A stretch of DNA of 25,168 nt. It comes from Botryllus schlosseri (Eukaryota > Chordata > Ascidiacea > Stolidobranchia > Styelidae). The DNA lies in the NCBI GenBank assembly GCA_000444245.1, contig ATSW01009566.1, positions 1-25,168 on the forward strand. Reading direction: 5' to 3'. The translations under genes were made by a program, and so were the position numbers. The notes below the pieces were generated by a model that ran no database searches, was not told where the DNA came from, and was given only the letters and a program-made list of their open reading frames with translations. Positions 18,908 to 25,168 of the stretch are shown piece by piece (position 1 is the stretch's first letter; each line of letters starts with the position of its first letter).

Positions 18908-20044
18908 CAGGAGTCGGCAACACCCGGCGTGCATGCCATTTGTAGCACGCGAGATGATTTTCCATGGCACACCAAATGATTTGACGCACACGATATATTG
19001 TAATCACGTTTGTTGCAAAACATGTAGCATAACTTTTCAAAATGGAAAAAGCTCGTGGACAACCCAAAATTGTTTCGTAAATCAACATGAAACAGAATCT
19101 TTTGTGGCAGATTTTATTTTTCTTGAGAGTTTTTTATGCGCATCGCGCGATTTACTGGGACCTAATTTCTTGATTTTAATGTGGGAAACTCCAAAATGCA
19201 TATACGGCAACGTAATATCGTATGAAACTGTTTGAAGGCTTTAGTCTAGGGGTGTGCACTGTGCACTGTGCAGCCTGTGGGAGCGCGATTATTTTATGAA
19301 CCAGCATTTCGGGTTACATGCACCTCCGTGCGCTGTGTCCGCTACCGAAATGGTTGGCGGCGATAAAATCTTGAAGTATGATAACCACTGCATGTTGGGA
19401 AAAATGTTCGACATTGATATGTCCACCGTCCAGGCGCCGAAATTACCGGAGTCGAATAGTCCAGCGCCCGCAGCCCGAGTCGCACGTAATAAATGAGCCC
19501 CGTGTCGAAATGGTAATTTGGAATCGTGTTCTGGTCAAAGACAACATTTACCGCTTTACCGCGATCTTTGGAGCTTGCAGACAAATATAGTGTCAGCCCA
19601 ACCCTAATGCTTCATCAAACCAACTTGTATATAATGCAGGGGTGAGCACATTTTTCGTCATCGGCCATATTATCGTAACTTCTTTGATGGACCTGTCACT
19701 TATTGGCCATAGTACCGAACACATCAGCGGACTTTGAAACGACCATAGCAACTACAGAAGATCGAAAATCACGCGACTAAAATTAAATGATGGCAATATT
19801 ACGTAGGCCTACATTAGGTAATAGGTCTAGTGCGGTAGCGACCAAAATTTATACCCTTCGACACCAATACTGTAAGAATCACTGGCGTAACCGTTGCCGT
19901 TGCCAGCTGTAGATAAGCGGTTGGTAGGATTCCTTGCTTGAAACGCTAAATATGACAAAATTAAAATTGTTTGGCACGTCAAATGGTAATGTTTCTACAT
20001 TTTTGATATTTTGGCACGCTGCATACGAAAGGTCGCCGGCCCTG
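18908..20044. mobile_element. hAT-type element with a repeat inserted in it
   Basis: Left end CAGGAGTCGGCAACACC at 18908; right end is the reverse complement of CAGGGCCGGCGACCTTTCG at 20044; both sides have GGCAC/GTGCC subterminal blocks (hAT form CAGGGGTCGGCAACC). Flanks GTGCAGAC and GTATAGAC agree at six of eight. About 360 bases of dispersed repeat (19228-19590) interrupt it, and a second hAT-like start, CAGGGGTGAGCACATTTTTC, lies at 19637. Confidence 0.82.
19228..19590 (-). repeat. Dispersed repeat family copy 3, inside a hAT element
   Basis: Its start (GCTTTAGTCTAGGGGTGTGC and GCAGCCTG-GGGAGCGC, ATGAACC-GCATT) matches the reverse complement of 23640-23725. Its other part matches 1700-1935 (CATTTCGACACGGGGCTCAT, GACTATTCG). 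It therefore links those pieces into one family of about 350 bases. Confidence 0.65.
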
Positions 20045-20052
20045 GTATAGAC

Positions 20053-20771
20053 TACCTCGTATCCAGTATCCGCGCATACTGCCGATGTACATTTGATCCA
20101 TATTTGATATCTTTAGTAACAAAGGTATCTGGTATGATCATTAGATAAATTATTAGCTGAATATGTTAATTTATTGATGAAAACGTTACGGTGCTGTGAC
20201 GGTTTTGAATGGTAACTACAGCGGCGGCTCGTCCTATAGGGCAACTTTGACATTTCCCCATACCTAAGCCTCTGTAAATAACAACGATTTTACATTTATA
20301 GACGCACAGCAATCAATATATAACGAAATTACGGCAAAATAGCATTATATTGTGCGTTTTCTCTCGCAAACGCCTAAGCGCTCATAACAAGCTTCATCTG
20401 TCTATTCTCTTTAAGACGCTCACAATAGAGAAACACCTATAATTCTCTCTGTTCATCTTATTACCGAGAAGGCGGTAGTCGAGTAGTGAACGTTGTCGAG
20501 GAAGGACGTCCAATTAGTGGTGCCACTTCTAGTGTTTTACACTAGATTTAGTGTATTTCGACATGACCTAGTGTTCTAGTGTATTTATATCAAAATTCTG
20601 CAAATCTAGTGTTTTTTAATGAAAAATGCATTCAAAATTTAAATGAAGATGTTATTTTGATGTGCTTTACATACTCCAAGGAATATTAATTATTATTCGT
20701 CTACACCTGTTCATTTAGCAGAAAAACAAATCCCATACGTAAATTGCCGTGCTGTCGCTCATTTCTATCAC
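20053..20771. other. No gene; possible transposon remains
   Basis: CAGCGGCGGCTCGTCCTATA at 20219 resembles a DNA-transposon start. A cluster of CTAGTGT motifs with a perfect palindrome lies at 20531-20615. No missing CUB exon is visible on the minus strand. Confidence 0.6.
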
Positions 20772-20863
20772 TGGCAGAGTGAAGATCCTAGCGTGAGACC
20801 GATGACAAAAGCGCATATGAAAACTTGCCCATATTGCCTCGGCCAATTCATGAATGATTGCAT
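20772..20863 (-). CDS. Possible signal-peptide exon (weak)
   Basis: A minus-strand ATG at 20861-20863 opens MQSFMNWPRQYGQ followed by a hydrophobic run VFICAFVIGLTLGSSLC, which looks like a secretion signal. The frame closes two codons later; a possible donor GTGATA at 20771-20770 is poor and leaves phase 2. It lies 2.1 kb upstream of the first CUB exon and would suit a secreted protease, but no CUB1, EGF or first CUB half is visible between. The opposite strand also has a hydrophobic reading frame here, so chance is a real alternative. Confidence 0.22.
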
Positions 20864-22351
20864 ATTCTGTGTAACCCTGGTATATACACTCGGTTGTATA
20901 TCCCTGGTGTTGCTAAGGATGGAAATGTCTTGGGGTACATGGTGGGACGTCATAACGCAAAAGTCTAGTTTTGCATGGACATTCTTGCTTGACTTCAGTG
21001 ATTTGCTTCGATGTTTTTGACTCATTAAAATGACGCTGTGTTAGCTTTCTTTAATCCTTTGACTGCGGAAAAGCTGGAAACCTTCTCATTGATAAGTGAG
21101 TGTTTGACGCTCCACTAATTTTAATATCCCTCAATCAGATTGGATCGAATTTAATGGATATTATTTATATTCGCGAGAAAAAATTGAATTTGCTATTGGA
21201 AAATAATTAATGATCGATATTGTCTGATGTGAAAAAGATTGCAGAAAGCGTGATGAATTTGTTATTTGTTAAGTCTTCTCCTAACTTTATTGATGTTAAT
21301 CAATGCATTCCCCTCGTCTTTTATGGTTTATGTAATTCAAAAATAGTGTATTTTTTTATCCATTACTTTTAGTCGGCAATCGTGATGTAAAATCTCGGTA
21401 ATATTTCTTGCGTGTGTGCGTTATCATTAAATGAATATCTGATTTATTTTAAGTCTAACGGAATATGAGCACATTTTACAGTTGAATCAAGAAAGACAGG
21501 TCGTTGAAATAAGAACACTAGCGAGATCAATAATATTCTGTATCAATACACATGGATAATCCGACAATAGATTAAGGTGAATGTAACAACTGTAAGTGTG
21601 AAGACCAAGGAATGGTGGTCGCGCGAATGATCCGAAACGCAGCTGGGCGAAAGTCGACAAAGTCACGAGACGAATTCGCTTCATTACTGCTAAGACTTCG
21701 TGACTTACATCAACAGAATGACCGTCTGAGATGAAATATTTTACTGTACAAGCGCAGTTTAATTGCTAAATTGCCACAAGCCTACTGATGCAACCATATT
21801 CCCGTTTAAAGATATTTTGTTGGGGTTTTGGAAAAGATTTGTTTGCCAAAATCTCCATATAACAGGGTTACCATAGTCCGGGCGCTCTTTAGCGCCCACT
21901 AGTGGATTTCAAAATGAGGTGTTCGCACATTCTCGATCAATATGACGTCAATGACGTCACACCAGCAAAGTTTCGTCTATCGACTAGATGTGGTCACTGG
22001 TCACCATCCGGTTCAGGAGTATGTGGTTGTAAGTTGTAACCAGGGCCGAAGCCACATTTTTCAACCCCCTTCCGCCCAAATAAACACTGGTAGAGTAATC
22101 GATGCAACTTCTGAGGGCTTACTATATGCATATGATCGTTAAATGATTTGAATGAATTATAACTCGAAACTGATTACGTTTTATATCTTCGCGAACCCTA
22201 GACTACGGGCAAACTACCAACAGGTTCCGAACCGCTATCTTTGAATAAAGCATCCAAACCAACTCTATGAATATACCGTTATCTTGTAGTTGCGATTACA
22301 ATCAGACTTATTTCTGTAATTGAATGTTATTTTTATCTATTTTTGATTGCA
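20864..22351. other. No supported gene
   Basis: Frames on both strands lack recognisable domains. A perfect 7-bp stem hairpin, GGGCGCT-CTTT-AGCGCCC, lies at 21880-21897, and a TGACGTCA-type pair at about 21943-21960. Confidence 0.6.
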
Positions 22352-22452
22352 GTTTTTGGGAGGGTGGTACGTTCCCATATTAAAACCAATACACGTGATA
22401 CTAAATCACGCGCAGCGCGAAGAAAAATTTCATGTAGCATAAATCTGCCCAA
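22352..22452 (+). repeat. Dispersed repeat (pair A), copy 1
   Basis: Shares GTTCCCA-ATTA-AA, a GCGCAGCGCGAAGAAAAATT block and AAATCTGCCCAAAA with 23836-23940. Confidence 0.65.
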
Positions 22453-22930
22453 AATGATGTTGTTTATGTTAATTTGAGGGAAATTATGAGCTTACTTGAA
22501 AATTCCGGACATTTAGGCATATTTCAGAAATTCCTCCCGGACGCAGTTTCAACAGTGAAATTCCGGACATGTCCGCATATGTTTCTAAATTTTGGTGCAA
22601 TTGCGATCATACCCAAGGGTGTCGTCGGAAGCGTTACGCCCTTACGCGTTATTATTACATGGGCCATATATCTTTGTGGAAATGGATTTTCGGCACTAGT
22701 TCATATCAAATCGACAGCGCAGATTTTGAAGACATGACCGGCTATTTCAAGAAAAGCAGCTGCAGAATTCGATTTGAAATTATAGAAGTCTCCCCGTTTC
22801 CTATACATGAACAGTATCATGCTATTTTCAAGAAAAGTCAGTTTTTTTCTGTTTATCACTAGCCGACATTTATTATGTGCAGAATATAGATGACGGTTTC
22901 AGGATAATTAAGCTACATTTGAACTAAAAC

Positions 22931-23016
22931 TAGGGGGTCCGCGGGGGTCCGTGGGAGTCCGGGGGGCGTGACGGTCCAAAGGGGGTCCTCGAAGACAAAA
23001 AGATTGGGAATCACTG
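22931..23016. mobile_element. Single Charlie-like hAT terminus with GGGGGTCC repeats
   Basis: The reverse complement starts CAGTGATTCCCAATCTTTTT and runs into repeated GGACCCCC blocks, a known hAT end style. No partner end is found. Confidence 0.55.
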
Positions 23017-23404
23017 CGTTAGGCTATACACAATATCTCGAATTATAGTCAAATCTGCAGATTGTTAGTCAGGTCAAGTGCGAACATGAATCGTGTTGAA
23101 TCTTTGCTGTAATTTGATAAAATTTTTGCCTAATTACAATTCCAATTTCGATTGCAGTACATTGTTTTTCAGACCTGACAAGCTCAACATAAAATAATTG
23201 GCATATAATGCATTCTCTTTAAACTTCGACAAGTAATCTGGTGGATCCATTCGCGGAAGCCCTAGACTGCGCAGTTATTTTTTGTTTTTACCGCTATGCT
23301 ACCCTCGGAGGCTTAAAATTGTATACGATTTCGGATCACGATACTGGGTCGTAACTCCGTCTGTGCAGTTCTTCGATTGGCTAACCAACCAGACCACTGG
23401 ATAT

Positions 23405-23735
23405 TGTGTGGCGAGATAGAGAAGTGGTATAATCCGCAGCTGCAACACCAATGCATTGCAGGTTCGAGTCCGACCGAGGTCGACTCCAAAATTCCTATAC
23501 CTTATGTGTTGGAGGTTAATCTAGGCTCCTCCTCGTCGGCAATCATTTTGACAACGCATAGCCTACACCTTACGGGAGTCGCATGGTCGCATGTTGTCCT
23601 AAACTTTATGTCCAAGTCGTATCTTCTAGTGTGAAAATGCCCAGTGCCGCAATGCCGGTTCATATAATAGTTGCGCTCCAGTAGGCTGCACAGCACAGTC
23701 AACACTCCTAGACTAAAGCATCCAAACGGTCTCAT
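23405..23735 (+). mobile_element. SINE-like element with tRNA-derived head
   Basis: A polymerase III B box GGTTCGAGTCC at about 23461-23471 is preceded by an A-box-like GAGAAGTGGT (about 23420). The T arm does not pair properly, so it is not a working tRNA gene. The head matches 4657-4765 on the other strand. The 3' part (23640-23725) matches the dispersed family at 19228 and ends AAAGCATCCAAAC. Confidence 0.7.
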
Positions 23736-23835
23736 ACGATATTCGGTTGACGCTCTTTCATACCTGCTAACGGTTGAGTAATTCATGTACATTAAGCATA
23801 TTTTTTGAAACATTTCCTATATACATATATATTTA

Positions 23836-23940
23836 TTTATTGGGGGTTCCCACATTATAATCAAATCATCAGGTTTCAATAGATCGAGCGAACCGCCGAA
23901 AAAAAATTTCAGGGTAAGTAAAATCTGCCCAAAAAGATAT
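23836..23940 (+). repeat. Dispersed repeat (pair A), copy 2
   Basis: Aligned to 22352-22452 from GGGTTCCCA to AAATCTGCCCAAAA, with a more diverged GC-rich centre. Confidence 0.6.
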
Positions 23941-24089
23941 CTGGTAGATAGAAAGTACTAGGCTGAACGCTATATGTTCATTAAATATATGTCTCTCCAT
24001 TCCGGTGCCATGTATGTTATATATATATATATCGACTTTCAATTAAATAAAAGGGCAAAAGAAAACAGGAAACAAAAGAACATCAAGAT

Positions 24090-24500
24090 AATCAGTTTTA
24101 AGCCCTTGTTAAGCACCTCCAGCGTGGGCGGTCGTGTGCGTCTTCGCGCTATAGCCCGCGTTGCGCTAGTTCGGTCTCTATTGTCGAGCGCCATGTGGTT
24201 CTATTCCAACCCCCTCTGCGCCATGGCTCCGTCGGAATGTGGTGGATGATGGCGGCGGCTGGTTGATCGTATTGATGCCGCACTAGATGACCGATTAGGC
24301 GGAAGCGTCGTTCAGCAGCCAGCAAACGGCATGGGACCGTTTTTGTGAGTTTCCGCAGAGCATTGGTGGATATGTGCTCCGGGTGGTGGATGCCGAGTGC
24401 GTAGCGGCATATATGTTGCGATCATACCCATATATGTTGCGATCATACCCAGGACCGTAACAGCACTTCGTCACCCCACGATCGGGAATTGCATATATGT
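24090..24500 (-). pseudogene. LINE ORF2 C-terminal fragment
   Basis: The minus-strand translation contains EVLLRSW (usual EVLLYGSE-W), a TNALRKLTKTVPCRLLAAER stretch, RRFRLIGHLVRHQ (the widespread RRLRW-x-GHV-R motif after the reverse transcriptase), WRRGGWNRTTWRSTIETELA, and DRPRWR near the end. This order is typical of the C-terminus of RTE/CR1/L2-type ORF2 proteins. It is broken: TGA follows RSWV, TAG follows AQRGL, and 21 bases are duplicated in tandem at 24408-24450. The upstream catalytic part is missing. Confidence 0.82.
24408..24450. repeat. Two tandem 21-bp units inside the LINE fragment
   Basis: CATATATGTTGCGATCATAC repeats with period 21, exactly seven codons. A partial third copy lies at 24492-24508. 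Confidence 0.9.
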
Positions 24501-24714
24501 TGCTATCAATTTTTTATCATCCCTGCTCACGTTATCAGATTTCCTGGTAAGCTGAATGAGGTGTCTAGGAAACTGTAGGTGCCGTAAATAATAATTAAAC
24601 ATATTCGGGCGGTAAAACCTGAGTATGATGCTGTTTCGTGACCTCCTGTCTGCTATGTCAAAAGATGTTGAAATTGCCCAAACGTACTAAACTTAAAGAC
24701 GCACACGATTTCAA

Positions 24715-24955
24715 ATTGGTATTTATTCACTGGTAATTGCATTTTCCTTGCGGTTAGACATTTGTCTTGTGGGGCTCAGATTGCCAGGACAGTAACATTC
24801 GGCGCAAGTCATTTAGGCGCCTATGAACAATCAAACATATAGGCCTATCTATGAATATCGAAGTCTTGGAGTCGCATGTTACATGGCCTAACACTGTGTA
24901 CGTCTTGGTGCGTCGTGGCGCGGTAATGGCCGACGCCCAAATGCCCTTTAGTATA
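24715..24955 (+). repeat. Dispersed repeat family copy 2
   Basis: Matches 1700-1935 in the same orientation: TGTGGGGCTCAGATTG, GTCTTGGTGCGTCGTGGCG and GCGGTAATGGCCGACGCCC. No coding potential is seen. Confidence 0.7.
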
Positions 24956-25168
24956 CATGCGTATATTTTTCTTTGCGGGGGAGAACACCCAATAATTCAT
25001 ATATTTGGCAGCATTAACTCGCAATAAATTTTTTTTTCAAGTTGCAAAAATTTCAAACAAACTCTATAATTTATGGCATGCTAATTTACGAAATAATTTT
25101 GGGCCCCCTTCAAGCTCGCCCCCCCCCCCGCGCGCAATTGGGAGGTTTGGAGTGCGGCAGTTACGGTC

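Noticed and set aside
22474-22862. Two overlapping frames with a hydrophobic part (TWAIYLCGNGF)
   Set aside because: No start context, splice support or family resemblance; adjacent sequence is repeat.
23409-23490. tRNA gene
   Set aside because: The B box is perfect, but the T and acceptor stems do not pair and a diverged copy sits elsewhere; it is a SINE head.
23502-23813. Minus-strand frame of 103 codons
   Set aside because: It covers the SINE body; the frame is best explained by repeat sequence.

Overview
The window looks like a eukaryotic nuclear genome segment from a marine invertebrate. It is AT-rich, uses GT-AG introns (several only 62 to 69 bases long), and is packed with hAT-type DNA transposon relics plus LINE and tRNA-derived SINE pieces. 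The domain set of the one clear gene (CUB, two CCP/Sushi modules, chymotrypsin-fold serine protease) is that of the complement proteases MASP, C1r and C1s. A non-vertebrate deuterostome such as a tunicate would fit, but that is an inference and the species cannot be fixed from the sequence.

The main content is one split gene on the minus strand, read from about 18.63 kb down to 5.07 kb. I recovered nine consecutive exons from translation, splice sites and matching intron phases: the C-terminal half of a CUB domain (18476-18629), CCP1 in one exon (18169-18357), CCP2 in two exons (17989-18103 and 15435-15541), and five exons of a serine protease domain (9961-10068, 9813-9891, 6097-6175, 5909-6034, 5069-5171). 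The protease exons carry the catalytic His (TAAHC), the catalytic Asp (NNDIAVLKL), the CGG and GWG motifs and the inter-chain cysteine pair. The exon with the catalytic serine is not visible and probably lies beyond the left edge. The signal peptide, CUB1, EGF and first half of this CUB are also not found; a weak signal-peptide candidate sits at 20772-20863.

The long introns are made largely of transposons. Elements with recognisable ends and 8-bp target duplications lie at 1263-2205, 2996-4656 (with a second element nested at 3449-4238), 6243-7154, 12400-13268, 15724-16527, 16987-17507, 17636-17814 and 18908-20044. One more paired-end element lies at about 14266-15117. LINE remains occur at 2268-2990 (endonuclease domain, plus strand) and 24090-24500 (ORF2 C-terminus, minus strand). 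SINE-like copies with a tRNA B box lie at 4657-4765 (minus) and 23405-23735 (plus). A block at about 7540-9790 holds diverged direct repeats and 19 isolated ambiguous bases.

The left edge (35-506) may hold the 3' end of a second, plus-strand gene, but this is weak. From 20 kb to the right end I see no confident host gene. The most interesting observations are the partial complement-type protease with a histidine where the activation arginine is expected, the nested and inverted related hAT copies with a shared CTAG-type target, and two elements whose subterminal regions are arrays of short repeats.
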